A stretch of 64,000 nucleotides of DNA from Dactylorhiza incarnata (GCA_033032865.1 JAWHQI010000079.1:8622501-8686500), one strand, 5' to 3'. Shown: positions 1 through 11,778, numbered from the stretch's first letter. Translations and numbers: made by a program. The notes: a model not told the origin generated them from the letters alone.

Positions 1-575
1 GCTTAGAATTTGTGTATATACTAGTTTACTTTCCCCATCACCTGCTTTGCATATTACTGATATATTGCAGCTTTTCTTCCTTTCCTTCCGCCCAGTGCCT
101 TGGAGTCGCCGGGGGAGCGGATGGGAAGCCACTTAGTCTTTATGACTAACGGTTGCTACGTCCCTCTTTTTAGGAGCACATTCAGTGGTGTAGCAGCGTT
201 CAACACCGGAGGCCAGCCAGGTCAGGTGTGCAGGGCTGGGGTTTATGGTACCTTAGCTGCCGTCAGTGACAGAGGCGGGTGAGTGTTTTGAGATGTAGCC
301 CTTGGGGCATTTAGCTGGTTACTCTGATGATTTGCAGGAGCTCGCGTAGCTTTCTGCTTTCCTTTGTACTGTTTTGGACATTATTACTTATTGTGAATCT
401 TTGGCTTTTAATGCTTTCTATTATTGATGGGTTGGCGCTGTTTAGTTGGTTTGGCCGGCAGGATAGGCGTCTTGTGGGGGAGGCTAGCTCGTGCGCTGGC
501 GCTTCCGCAAGGCGGCTGTCCTGGGCATAAGACTCCCCTCGACCGTGTTGTGTGTTCCGGGAGGGGGATCTTACA
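1..575. repeat. Right end of an LTR (element R)
   Basis: No coding region is convincing here. The segment ends in GGGGGATCTTACA, which mirrors the TGTAAGACCCC start of the LTR fragment at 52013, so it is best read as the terminal part of an LTR with TGTAAGA/TCTTACA ends. It stops abruptly at 575 against copia gag sequence. The rest of the element lies left of the window. Superfamily and orientation are not determinable. Confidence 0.5.
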
Positions 576-1227
576 TGTTTCAACTTTGAAATTTTACGTT
601 TAACAAATTTAAGCACACGAAATGTAGAAATAGAATTTGTTACAAAAAGAGAATATTTAGATTTTCTTACCTTGCTATAATTTCCATCTTCTCTTTTGCT
701 TGATGTTTGGTCATCAAATGAGTCCAACATTGTGACGTTGTATTTTTCTTCCTCCAAGCATGAGTCCTCATCGATTTCTTCTCTTGGATCCATAAGGAAT
801 TCCTCGTCGATTTCACTCTTAGATTTATCATCCTCCAAGAGTGAGTCCTTGTCGATTTCTTCTCTTGGATCCATAAGGAATTCCTCTTGTTCATCATCTG
901 TAGAAGGAAGACTATAATTATTCTCAAGAAATTTCCAAACTTTATAAGCAGTAGGAAGTGTATAAATAAGTTTGAAAATATTTTGATCTAATGCACAATA
1001 TAGACTATTCATAGATTTGGCTTTTAAAACATTTCATTTTTATTTAAAACACTTGGGGGCATTTTAATTGTAATATTCCATACTTTAATATCCAAAGATT
1101 TAAGAAATTTTTCCATAAGAAATTTCCACCCATTATAATTTTTACCTTCAAATAAAGGTGGTGCTAAAGATTTTTCATTTATAAGAAAATTTCCCCTACT
1201 AGTAGAAGCGAGATCATGAGACGCCAT
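576..1227 (-). pseudogene. Copia gag, N-terminal remnant (element A)
   Basis: Remnant of the nucleocapsid (Gag) gene of a minus-strand copia element. The start codon at 1227 lies just inside the primer-binding site, as expected. The first 67 codons contain APPLFEGKNYNGWKF, the usual copia Gag N-terminus (DUF4219 type). A frameshift near 1012-1024 separates this from a UBN2-like stretch, LYCALDQNIFKLIYTLPTAYKVW shortened here to its recognisable core, TAYKVWKFLENNY. After that, an 81-bp-offset duplication (copies starting about 751 and 832) repeats EEFLMDPREEID. The gene is cut at 576 by another LTR; knuckles and pol are absent. It is clearly inactive. Confidence 0.75.
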
Positions 1228-1262
1228 TATTCCCGGTTGTTAAACCGATTTGGAATAACCTA

Positions 1263-1274
1263 GCTCTGATACCA
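1263..1274 (-). other. Primer-binding site of element A
   Basis: On the minus strand this reads TGGTATCAGAGC, complementary to the 3' end of initiator Met-tRNA, the standard primer of plant copia elements. It lies two bases inside the LTR, fixing LTR end and element orientation. Confidence 0.9.
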
Positions 1275-1276
1275 CT

Positions 1277-2579
1277 TGTTGGATCTTACGGCGCCCTTAG
1301 AGGGGGGGGGGGTGAATAAGGGAATAAAAATTCTTTTTATAATTTTAAGACAATTATTAAATTGTTTTATAATATGTGAAGGTAAAATAACAATTTAGCT
1401 AAATGAATAGAAAAATTATGATTTGCAATTTTAGAAACAAGTACTAAATTGTTTTATGATGAAAGAGATTGAAATAAACAATTTAGATTTAGAATTGAAA
1501 ACTTAGAACACAATATAATAGAGATTGCGCCAAATGAGAGAAATCAAGTAAACACAAATAGAGACATGATTATATTATACGAAAAGGTGTTTACAAAAAT
1601 TGATTTCAATATCGCTTGAAATCGGAGACGACAAATATGTAAATAATTTTTCCTTTTCTATACTGACTCGTATCCCCACGAACCGGTTGGCTTTAGCCTA
1701 TCCTTCCCTGGATAAGGCCTCAAGCCGCTCTAGCCAATCCTTCCCCAGATATGGCCTCGAGCCCCCCTAGATCTAATCACTTAGAACTAGTCGCCAACAC
1801 AAGGCGAATTTCCCCCTAAGTCCTACCCAGACCTAGTCGCCAACACAAGACGAATTCTCTAAACGGTTACAAAAAGTATGCAAGGGAAATAATGAAAACA
1901 ATAATAAAACTCCCTATATGAGATCTATGGAGTTGAAGATGAAGGATCGCTGTAGTATAAGCGAGGTTGAAGCGATCGTCCTTTAGATGTAGCGTGACGT
2001 TGTCCTCCTCTAGAATTCTCCTTTAAGCTTTTTGTGGGAGATCCATCTTCGGCAGCATAACAACACTGGAATTGTGGCACAAGCAACCTCTCTGGAAGTT
2101 CTCTTTCAAAATGAGAGAGAACACATCGTTTTATAAATATTGGAGCTAGCGCCTGCGGTAGCTGATAGCGCCTGCGGTAGCGTTCGTGTGGAGCGGTTGT
2201 GAAACCGTCGGCGGCGTGGTGCTGTGCACTGTCTTGAGCTAGCGCCTGCGGTATTGCTAGCGCTGGCGGTAGCATTAAGGAACCGCTGAGACAAAACCGC
2301 TGAGACAAAACCGCTGAGATGATCTTGAGCTAGCGCCTGGCGTTAGCGCTAGCGCTGGCGGTAGCGCTGGCGGTAGCGCTGGCGGTAGCGCTAGCGCCTG
2401 CGTTAACCTCTAGCGCTGGCGGTAGTACTCCATTCAAAAAGTTTGATTCCATGCTGCCTTCTACCTGTGGAGTATTGCACCTATAGTTCCTGCACACTAT
2501 AAACATACTACAAGCAATATCAAATACAATATGGGATTTGTTATTCTCAAACAAAGGGATGTGACATACATGTCCAACA
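1277..2579 (-). repeat. 5' LTR of copia element A
   Basis: The plus strand reads TGTTGGATC...TCCAACA, giving TG/CA ends with the inverted repeat TGTTGGA. The PBS is adjacent on the low side. Near that end is a C/G tract with GGTGAATAAGG, shared with the LTRs of H and N. A TATA box (minus TATAAAA, 2129-2135) sits just below a dense palindromic array. It abuts the gag of element B at 2580, so A inserted into B's gag. Confidence 0.85.
2144..2435 (-). repeat. Palindromic tag array, A LTR (GCTAGCGCC/GGCGGTAGC type)
   Basis: About a dozen degenerate copies of AGCGCTGGCGGTAGCGCTAG and CTAGCGCCTGCGGTAG are packed here in a GC- and CpG-rich island, very unlike the AT-rich surroundings. The array ends about 9 bases from the minus-strand TATA box at 2129-2135, so it occupies the proximal promoter. 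Confidence 0.85.
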
Positions 2580-3370
2580 GAAGATGATCAAGTATCTGTC
2601 TTTGATGAATTTGATTTTACTTCAGAAGATTTTAAATCATGCTTCAAAGATTTCTGCATTGAACATCTTAGGGTTGAAAAAGAACTAGGCATAGCTAGAA
2701 CTGAACTAGAGAACCTTAAGAAAAATGAAATGCACCTAATTAATCAAAACCTAACAAATGAAATTAATAATAAAGAGTTAGAATTGATTAAGCTTAGAGA
2801 GGAAAACACAAATCTAAAAGAAGAGCTAGCAAAGGCAAAGGCCTTTGAGGGCACACTCAATGGGTGGAGTCAGAAGCTCAAGGATATCAGAGAAAATCTC
2901 TCTTTGAGATTTAATCAACTAGGGTTAGGAGCAGAGCCCTCCACTAGCACAGAAACATCTAGGAAACAAGCCAAGAAAATCCTGTATCCTTTGTTAGACC
3001 TAGTGAGTAAAAAACAAGTGATAAAAATGTATCATCTAAGGGTAAGGCAAACAGTCACCCAGATAGGATAGATAAACCTAGAAGGGTAAATTTGAATAAG
3101 GAAGAAAAACCCCTCGGCAAGAATCATGTAAAGAAATCAAATAATCCAAACCAAAAGATTAGAGCAAGACCTAGGTTAATAAAACACTCTGCTGATCTTC
3201 TTCATTTAGATATATTTTATTCTCATTTTAAGTATCAAGATAAGAGGTTTGGGAAATCCATTTTCTATCATCCCAAAAGGTATCATGAAAGACCCTTCTA
3301 TTCTTTCATAGAACCCTACAATGGTAAAAACAAAGGGCCCAAGGTAACCTGGGTCCCTTCTAATGTTTGA
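2580..3370 (+). pseudogene. Copia gag, C-terminal part (element B)
   Basis: C-terminal half of a Sirevirus-like Gag. The frame is open from the junction at 2580 and runs through a charged, Lys/Glu/Leu-rich coiled coil (about 2690-2900) to a stop at 3071. A frameshift near 3000 moves the remainder into the frame ending at 3370 with KVTWVPSNV, the typical Gag terminus just before pol. The N-terminal domain lies left of inserted element A. No intact CCHC knuckle is visible, which is unusual for this class. Non-functional. Confidence 0.75.
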
Positions 3371-4083
3371 ATTACTTGTGCAGGGCTAGGTAGGGTCCCA
3401 CTCAGGAGAAAATGGAGTGGGAAGAAAGATGTAGAGTTTGATTAAGGAATAAGAGTTAGTCAATGGAGTGATTTCTACCTTGAATCTCTCCGAATGGTTA
3501 TTAAAAATATACTATAATCCATTTTCAATAAATATAATTGTTGAGAAAAATAGCAAGAATTTCCTAAGGAAATAGATCTGTTCATTCAGAGGTGCGTCGA
3601 ATAGAAGTCGACGTACCATCGACTGCTACTCGACGCCTACGTCAAGAAGCACATAGAGTGGACAATTCGAATAGATCTCGATGCAATATCGAGTTCCTAT
3701 CGACGTATGCATCGTATTGATCGGACGATGATCAAAGGCGAGACTGCGTCGACTGGACTACGTCGACTTAAGGTTTGGTAGACAATCTCCAAAAATCTAT
3801 TGCGTCGATTGGAGAACATCGAATATGATTCGACGCAATGTCGAATTGGCTGCGCGCCCAGAATTGCTTCTAGAAGCATTCTCGACTTATTTTTGCGCGT
3901 CAAATACTAATCCTTATTGATGGTGTGTTGACACAAACCCTAAGTTGCGACGAATTGTCTTCTTTTAAGCAACTTTAGCGTGGAAATCATTGCACTTTCG
4001 AATTTTCCTCCTCTTGCTCTCTTTCCTCCTGTGCCTCCCATTCTTTCTCTCGTTTTCTCTTTCTTTGCAGGTACATCCAATCA
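3371..4083 (+). other. Pol-less junction and tag array upstream of the B accessory ORF
   Basis: The gag stop is followed by only about 200 bases before the spacer that in element S comes after pol. Protease, integrase, RT and RNase H are therefore all missing. 3590-3900 holds repeated GCGTCGA/TCGACGC tags, the same motif as in B's LTR. A splice-acceptor-like stretch (TTTCTTTGCAG, to about 4071) precedes the ATG at 4084. No clear TATA box is visible. Confidence 0.6.
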
Positions 4084-4945
4084 ATGGCCACTTCTAAGGT
4101 TAATTTTGGGTTCGATGTGGACATTTAATCTTTCTGCGCAGTGGCCGACAACTTCAAAGCCATTCTAGGCTTGCTTCATGATGCTGACTTAACCAAACTA
4201 ATATCCACCAGGAGCAAGATACTTGATATTGAACTAACAAAACTTAAGGAGTCTGTACAAATAGGAGAAGATGGATCCCTTAATGGGAAAGTTTCTGAGA
4301 CAGACATTCACATCACAGAGGAGATGCTGAGTCAGACATTTGATCTTCCAACTTGGAGTGACTCAGATGAGCTGACAGGTGAAGAGATTAAGCAAGCATT
4401 AGAGATTATGCAGTTCAGAAAAGAGAAAGCAATCAATCTCAAGAAGATTGATTTGGGAGAAGAATACAAGTTTCTTGCTGACATTGTGGGAAAAGTGCTG
4501 CTCTGCAAAATCTCTGCTCATGATGCTATACCAAAGCAGCAGCTGCAAATAATGTGTGTTCTGGTCCTTAAGAAAAAGATAAATTGGGGAAGGTGTCTTT
4601 TGAAGATGATTGGGCATAAGTATGCTCTTAAAGAGAATGCTTATATGAGAATAATGAGCCAAGTGCTCTTTCAACATTACTCAAGCATCTGCAAGTCAAA
4701 GGGAGTGACCATTCCTCCTGGCAAAAGGATCAACATTGGAATCTTTTCCAAGTGGACCAGGCAAATTGTGAAGCTTGGACAAGCTCCAGTCTCTCCTCCT
4801 CCTTCGCCTCCTCCTCAAGAGCCAGAAAGGCACATACCAGACCCTCCAAGGGATGTTATCCCTCCTCCTCACTCTCCACCTCCACTGGACAATGTTCCAG
4901 ATATCCATCAGGATGATATTACAGCCCAACATTCACCTCAACAGC

Positions 4946-4976
<31 letters not shown>

Positions 4977-5834
4977 CCAATCCTCCTCAGCCCCTGAGCC
5001 ATCTCCTCAATCATCCCATCAACTACCATCCACTGTCATTCCAGATTATCAACCTGCTCCTCCTCCATCTCCATCAGTTCATTTCTCACCTGACTTTTAC
5101 CATCCTCTCTCCCCTATCCAAGAAGAACTCCCTCCATCACCTTCTCCATCTACTTCTCATCTCCCTAAAGTTGATCTTGAGCAAATCATCTCAAAGGCAG
5201 TTAGCATTGCCTCCTCCACATTTGCAGATCAGGTGGCCTCTCAGGCAAGAAGATTTGACAGGAAATACTCTCAAATGGAGGCTGAGCTATTAACTTTTAA
5301 AAGAACTCTCCAGATCCTAAAGGATTTTATATCTTCCTCCATGGTCACATAGGAATTCTTAACCTCACTGGCCAGCAAGGTCAAGAAGGGGGAGAACAGC
5401 TTAGAGGAAGAAAGGCAGGATAAAAGGAATGCTGATAATAAGCCTACTCCTGACAAAGTGACCACATTTTAGGATGCACAGATTCAGGGGGAGCTTCCAA
5501 CAGTTCAGGGGGAGCCTTCAAGAAAGTAGAATGAGGAAGAGAAGAATGAAGCAGATCAAGATGTGCTCCCATTGGCTCAGGGGGAGATAAGTGACAAAGA
5601 GATGGCAGATGTCATTAAGTTTCTGACAGATGAGGGGGATCCCCGAGAAATAATGAATATTGAGCAAACTGATGCAGCAGAACCGAGGGAGCCTACCCCA
5701 GATGTTCAAAGGAACCTAGATACTTAAATGGCAACTGTGAGCGCAGCAGTGGTTCAAGGGGAGCCTGAGAATGAAAAAGTGCTAGAGGAGGTTGTGCAGA
5801 TTGCTCAGGAAGCTGCCCAGGAAGCTGAAATATA
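4084..5834 (+). pseudogene. Accessory ORF ('env-like' position) of element B
   Basis: Lies between the deleted pol and the 3' LTR, where SIRE elements carry an 'env-like' ORF. The ATG at 4084 is followed by an in-frame stop at 4126-4128; from 4129 the frame stays open to 5352. The N-terminal 200 residues contain GKVLLCKISAHDAIP and NWGRCLLKMI, also found in fragment D and echoed in S (GKGLLCKTGSHDKIS). Then comes a Pro/Ser-rich region with a polyglutamine run (4938-4977) and a short coiled coil. Several stops (5350, 5470, 5527, 5725) interrupt the tail, where CAG-GGG-GAG (QGE) codons recur. I see no signal peptide or membrane segment, so 'envelope' is not supported. Function unknown. Confidence 0.7.
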
Positions 5835-6211
5835 GCACAAAGCCAGGGGGAGCTTCCCAAAGATACTACTGAAGAAAATGATGAGCTTTTGCAGATTGCC
5901 TCAAGGAAAGTCTCCTCAAAAGTATTTCCAAGATAATGAAAAACTCCTGAGAAGGACCAATGAGGCTCAGGTACTCTATAAGCAAATTTTTTTTCCTGAA
6001 AAATAGCTCTGGATATCTACATATTGCTTAACATTAGAATGGTCTGTGAAAAACAATATATTATTTTCTATATATACCAATGTTGTCTTGTATGTACTTC
6101 ATTTTCTTATGTCCAGGATATCTTGTATGTATTTAAGTTTATTTATGCAAAGAAATAAGTAAAATCACTTTATTCAATTTGTAACATTTATTAAGGTAAA
6201 TTGGGGGAGAT
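5835..6211 (+). other. 3' untranslated spacer and polypurine tract of B
   Basis: AT-rich noncoding DNA ending in the polypurine tract AAATTGGGGGAGAT (about 6198-6211), directly before the LTR's TG. Further PPT-like AGGGGGAG motifs occur upstream inside the accessory ORF. Confidence 0.8.
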
Positions 6212-7051
6212 TGTTGGGAAAAACCGCTTTGATTTAACTTAACAAATTACCTAAAAGTGATTTTATTTCTTAGGATTGAATTAACCATTGTATAGTGAGG
6301 GTAATCTGGTCATTATATGTCTTAGGATATCACACTCGAACTAGGGTGTCAAGACCAAGTCAAGAGAAGCAAAATTTGGGCAAAGTTAACACTTGCGTCG
6401 AATAGAATTCGACGCAACGTCAAGTTATTGTTGACGCTACTCTGACTAGAAGTCCAAGTAGTTCTGTCGAAGTAAACCAAGTCGACATTACGTCGAATAG
6501 ATATCGACGCAGAGGCCATGGACTTTTCGGAGTACTTGAAGAAGTCGGCGCAGCTTCTACTTCAACTCAGAGCAGAAGGAAGTGTCTGTCGGACTAATCT
6601 AAACTCGACGCAACGTCGACTTAATCTCTACGCGGATAATGAAGTTCAGAGCCAAGCGATCAACTCGATGGTTACGTCGATTGGGTATCGACGCATCGTC
6701 GATTAGCAGAGTTCAGTCAAAGCAAGGATGAATTCAAAGCTGCTCCTACAAGAACTCGAAAGCGCGTCGACGAGAGAGGAAGTGAACTCGACGCTACGTC
6801 AAATGCAGTCTGAAAAGGGAAACCCCCAACTGTCATTTTTGACTCTCTCTCATGGCCCACCTCTTTCAAGGCTGTTCCCCAATGGCTCCTTAATTGCCTC
6901 AAATGTAATGAAGAATTAACAGAGGATGGAGAAAAGCTTTCTTAGAAACAAGCTCAAATATTGGTGAACGGGTCGAGAAGTAAAGAAGGAAAGAAAGATT
7001 TATTGTTCAGACAAATATGCCCTTTCAGGACTTACCTGAAATGGAAACTGA
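6212..7051 (+). repeat. 3' LTR of element B, left part
   Basis: Begins TGTTGGGAAAAACC straight after the polypurine tract. It is cut at 7051 by gypsy element G and resumes at 14475. The two parts total about 1.77 kb, similar to the 1.55 kb LTR of the related element S. Confidence 0.75.
6394..6800 (+). repeat. Tag array, B LTR (GCGTCGA/TCGACGC type)
   Basis: Ten or more copies of CGTCGAATAG, TCGACGCAACGTCGA and variants, often in inverted pairs. The same motif family occurs at 3590-3900 of this element, upstream of its accessory ORF. Confidence 0.8.
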
Positions 7052-8266
7052 TGTAGTGGAGGATGGGACACGCATTCATTTATGCTAACGGAAGACCATC
7101 ATGACAGAAATTAAAAACAACATAGGAGGGCTCCGACCAAAAACGAACAAAAAGGGGTCGGTTGGCTCCAATATCCGATTGATAAAATTAAGCTGGACTC
7201 GATACAACATCCTTAGGACCTACCTCTCCAACAAGCACACAACTCACCGAAATCCGGACTCGATACAACGTCCTTAAGACCTACCTCTCCAACAAGCACA
7301 CAACTCACCGCACCTATACAAGCATCTATTCTTTCAACTTGAGCCGTTTCAAACGCAGCAATTAATTTATTTCGGAGCGGCGGCAAACGATTAGTAGCGG
7401 TCAAAACTTTAGTTGAGATTAACTCCCTTGTTAACACTAATTGTGCCAAATCTTGGAGAACAAGTCAAGGCTAGGCCGAGTTTGCTCCCGCAATGGATCT
7501 TCCCAATCCGGGTCACAAGAGATTCAATAACAACGAATCGAAATCAGAACTTGCAAGCGATGCATTTTAAAAATCACGGAAAGGACGGTTCGAATAAACC
7601 TCCACAAATATCACAAAAAGAAGTCACAGAATGAGAAAGAGATTACCCAACCAAGAAGATGAACACACACAAGATAAGGTGGGAGATTCACTCTCTCCAC
7701 GGATCCACCGGCGTCACACCGAATGGGGTTGCAACCTTCTTCCTTGGAGTCGCACCAAAGGAAGCCACGCCGAAGTCACACCGAACGGGATGGAGATCGC
7801 AAGGGAGGCTTCACACCAAGGGGGCGGCGGCTAGAGGAGTTCCTCCTTGTGGCCGAAATTTCCAATGAGGGAAATAGGTTTTTTTTTCTTCAATGCTTAA
7901 TCTCATCATAAAAGCCTCCTTATATAGGGGTTACAAGAAAACCTTAACCATCCATGATGGAGATGTAATCTCATCCATCTGTATGGTTAAAAACACACCA
8001 AAATAAATAAAGAGTTCAAAAATTAAAAATTACAACCAATTAATGAATATAAAAGTATCATCAAGCATGAAATAATTTTATATTTACTGATATAAAATAA
8101 AAGTGCATAAATAAAACTTTAATTTTTCACAGCGGCTTTGGCATGCCGTGGGCGGAGATTGTAACGCGGGATTCCTTCAGCATCATCATGGCACCTCAGA
8201 TCTTTGTGTCGCAGCGCCTCGGCAACCGGGTCATCATCAAGGAGTGTCGGAGTGGCCGCGCCATCA
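7052..8266 (-). repeat. 3' LTR of gypsy element G
   Basis: Plus strand TGTAGTGGAGG...GCGCCATCA. It matches 13259-14474 along its whole length. Minus-strand TATA (TATATAAG, about 7917-7924). A short internal direct repeat (ACTCGATACAACGTCCTTA, AGGACCTACCTCTCC) occurs at 7197-7300. Unlike the copia LTRs here, it has no palindromic array upstream of TATA. Confidence 0.85.
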
Positions 8267-11200
8267 ATCCTCCCCCACTCAAAATCACGTATCTCCGATG
8301 TATGGTCTGAGAGATAGCGGCGGAGAAGCTCGGTGTCCAAACGTTGAAGCTCAGTCGTGAGTACCCAAGAGTCGTCTGAGGGAGGGCGGTCACGCCAACG
8401 GATGAGGAAGAGATAGGTAGCACCATCAGGAGTAGCAAGTGGCTCAGCAACAAGGATCACATCTGGAGCGAAAAACGTCTTGGGAAACCTGGGAAACATG
8501 TCAGCAGTAGGAATAAAAGAAGACAACGTACCATCCGATGTTATACCTGCGGGGACCGAAGGAGAGAGATCATCCGAACTATCACTCCCCAACCCATTAG
8601 AATGTTTAGTGGAGGGAGAAGATGACAAGGAATCCAACTCATGCGGAGGCGAAACAAACGACGTCAAATCCGAAACATTAAAAATATGGGATATACCCCA
8701 ATCAGCCGGCAAATCTAACACGAAAAAGTTGTCACCTAGCTTCTTTATAATCCGAAAAGGGCCGGCACGCTTTGGTGCTAACTTTTTAATGGTGCCAGTT
8801 GGCATTCGTTCGGGAACTAACCGTACTAAAACCAGATTGCCGACTTGAAAGTGTGACACCCTCCGATGTAAATTAGCGTGCGTTCGATAAGACTCGTATT
8901 GATCGGTCAAGGTAGCTCGTATACGTGCATGTAAGTCATGAATATGTTGGGCGAAAGATTGTGCGAACTGACTTGTCTTGTACGTTGGGGGCAACGAAAC
9001 CAAGTCAAGAGGCACAGAGGCCTTGTACCCGTGAACAATTTCGTTTGGAGACAGACCGGTGGACCGATTTTTGGAGTTATTATAGGCCAGCTGGGCGTGA
9101 GGAAGAAGAAGATCCCACGTGCCTTTATGATCGCTCACTAGACATCTAAGGAGGTTTCCTAGGCTTCTATTGACTACCTCCGTCTGCCCATCAGTTTGCT
9201 AATGATAAGCCGCGGAGAATAGTAATTTGGTTACCAGAAGAATCCACAAGGTTTTCCAAAAGTAGCTAGTGAACTTTACGTCCCTATCCGAGACAATAGT
9301 CTTCGGGACTCCGCGGTGACTAACGACATCCTTAAAATACAGCTTCACCATGTGAGAAGCATCGTCGGTCTTACTACATGGGAGGAAGTATGCCATTTTG
9401 GAGAACCTATCCACAACGATGAAAATAGAGTCGTGAAGTTGAAGGGTGGGGGGAAGGCCTAATACGAAGTCCATGCTCACGTCTTCCCATGGGATAGGTA
9501 GAGGGGTGTACAAACCGACATTGGACTTAGTACCCTTAGAAACATGACACGTACGGCAACTGCTCACTACCCTCCCAACCATCGCCTTCAGCTTGGGCCA
9601 ATAGAATTTTTCCTCTACGAGCGTAATCATTTTGTCTCTTCTGAAGTGCCCACTCAATCCACCACTGTGTAGCTCCCAAATGATGTGGAGTCGCAAAGAG
9701 GAGCGAGGGATACACAATTTCCCATGTTTGAACAGATAATCGTCCCTAAGTGAAAAGGCCGAAATTGTCGTGGGAGAGCTATCCTGGGCGGATAGATATG
9801 GCTCCTGAAAATCAGGGCATGTGGCGTATTCATCCCTTATGCGCTCGAACCCAACCACGTGGACTTGCATAGAGGAAAGCAAGAGGGTGAGGCGACTGAG
9901 TGCGTCGGCAACTCGATTTTCAGACCCCTTAAGGTGCTTAAGATTAAATGTGTACTCTTGCAAGAAGGATACCAATTTAGCGTGGCGTGGGCTGACTTTG
10001 TGCTGACCGTTGATGAATCATAACGCTTCATGATCAGAGAGGATCACAAATTCCTTAGAAAGGAGATAGTGCCTCCAATGATGTAAACATCTAACGACCG
10101 CATAAAACTCCCTTTCGTAATTGGAATAATTTAACTTAGCGCCCGCTAATTTCTCACTAAAATAACTAATCGGGTGACCCTCTTGACTCAAGACGCCTTC
10201 AATTCCTACGCCAGATGCATCACAAGTAAGCTCGAAGACCTTGGTGAAGTCAGGGAGACGCAACACCGGTGCTTCGGTCATAAGCTCTTTTATACGATGG
10301 AATGCAAACCTGGCGGATTTCGTCCCTGTGAATTCGCCTTTTTCATACAGTCAGTAATGGGCGCCATGATACTACTAAAATCGCGTATGAAATGACGGTA
10401 GAACGTGGCTAACCTGTGGAAACTTCATACCTCTCGTTGGCTAGTGGGCTCGGGCCAGTCTCTAATCACTTGGACCTTTCCTAGGTCAACACGAACACAT
10501 TCAGAACCAACGATGTAACCCAAGAACTCGACCTCCGGAACATAAAATGTGCACTTCTTAAGGTTTAGAAATAAGGTTTTCTTTTTAAGGTGGAGAGGAT
10601 CACTTTGATGTGGGAGAGATGTTCGGTGGGGGAGGTGCCAAAGACTAGGATGTCGTCGAAATATACTACAACAAACTTCCCCATATACGGCCTAAAAATG
10701 TGAGTCATCATCCGAGAGAAGGTGTTGGGGTCATTGGATAACCCAAAGGGCATCACCAGCAACTCATACAACCCATCCTTAGATTTGAACGCTGTCTTCC
10801 ACTCATCCCCTTCCCGAATCCTAATCTGATGGTAACCACTCTGTAAGTCTAACTTCGAGAAAATAGTGGCACCTGATAGGACATGCAAGAGATCATCTAG
10901 TCGCAGAATTGGAAACCTATATTTTATAGTAATTTTGTTGAGAGCTCGGCTATCAACACACATGCGCCAAGTGCCATCCTTCTTAGGGGCAAGAAGGGTT
11001 GGGTCAGCACATGGGCTCATACTCATCCTAATGAATCCCTTACTCAGTAAATCCTCAATCTGGGTTTGTAACTCTTTATGGGCTGCGGAATTAAGCCTAT
11101 AGTGTGGTTGGTTGGGTAGGGACGATCCGGGGATAAGATCTATGGCATGTTGTATATCTCTAAGTGGTGGAAATGACGAAGGCAGCTCGTCCGGGTAAAC

Positions 11201-11778
11201 ATCCTTAAACTCTTCCAACAATACGCGTAGCTCTCGGGGTAAATCATCCATTATGCCACTATCAGTCTTTGCACTCATGAGAACGAGAGCGTACATCATA
11301 CCCTCAAGGAAGGAGTCCTTCACAAATTCTTTCCTTCCAATTAAACTCAACGCTTTCCTTTCTACCGGGACAGAGGTATCCTTAGCCAACACTACCGGCT
11401 CTTTCGGCACAGTCGGTCTCAAGGTGACGGTCTTGCCGTTGAATTTGAACTCATATATGTTGGCGCGACCATAGTGCGCACATCACGGTCGTAGAGCCAG
11501 GGGCGGCCTAACAACACATGACAAACGTCCATCGGCAGGATGTCGCACCAAACCTAATCCGTGTAGGATTTGAATGACAGGGGAACTAGGCAGTGCTGTG
11601 TAACCTTAATAGTAACCTTACTGATCCAAGCAACCTGATAGGGGGTCGGATGCGGTTCAGCAGTCAAGGACATACGCTTAACGGCGTTCTCAGAAATGGC
11701 ATTCACGCAGCTACCGCCATCAATAACTAGTTTGCAATGTTTCTCGCCACTCTTAAAGATCAGGGAAAATATACTCAT
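8119..11778 (-). pseudogene. Pol polyprotein of gypsy element G
   Basis: Reading from 11778: aspartic protease with LVIDGGSCVNA (DGGS in place of DTG/DSG); LLGRPWLYDRD linker (11490s); RT 10565-11422 with WRMCVDSRALN, LDLQSGYHQIR and catalytic VVYFDDIL; RNase H about 9990-10290 with [11 protein letters not shown]; integrase with HHCC (CRTCHVSKG) and core residues in VSMDFVLGLP, IVSDRDVKF and TDGQTEVVN; a GPFRIIKKLGDN module; and a chromodomain (YLFLIRWRDRPPSDDSW). Damage includes a TAG just before the TDGQTE motif (about 9199) and frameshifts after RT and between RH pieces. The last ~49 codons, past the polypurine tract at 8267, are encoded by the 3' LTR itself. Stop at 8119. Confidence 0.85.
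8267..8278 (-). other. Polypurine tract of G, inside pol
   Basis: Minus strand GTGGGGGAGGAT directly precedes the LTR start TGATGGCG. It is also coding (EWGRI in the pol C-terminus), so plus-strand priming site and protein sequence overlap. Confidence 0.75.

Noticed and set aside
100..282. Small ORF in fragment R as a host gene.
   Set aside because: 60 codons with no domain, within a probable LTR end.
4775..5293. 172-codon frame rich in Leu/Asn/His overlapping B's accessory ORF.
   Set aside because: Frame-shifted reading of the Pro/Gln-rich repeats of the real frame.
4084..5834. Retroviral envelope gene.
   Set aside because: No signal peptide, cleavage site or membrane segment visible; Pro-rich, polyglutamine and coiled-coil composition instead. 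Only the position is 'env-like'.
7659..7911. Overlapping ORFs in the G LTR, repeated at 13866-14214.
   Set aside because: They are duplicated only because both LTRs carry them, run in several frames at once, and lie in the transcribed leader.
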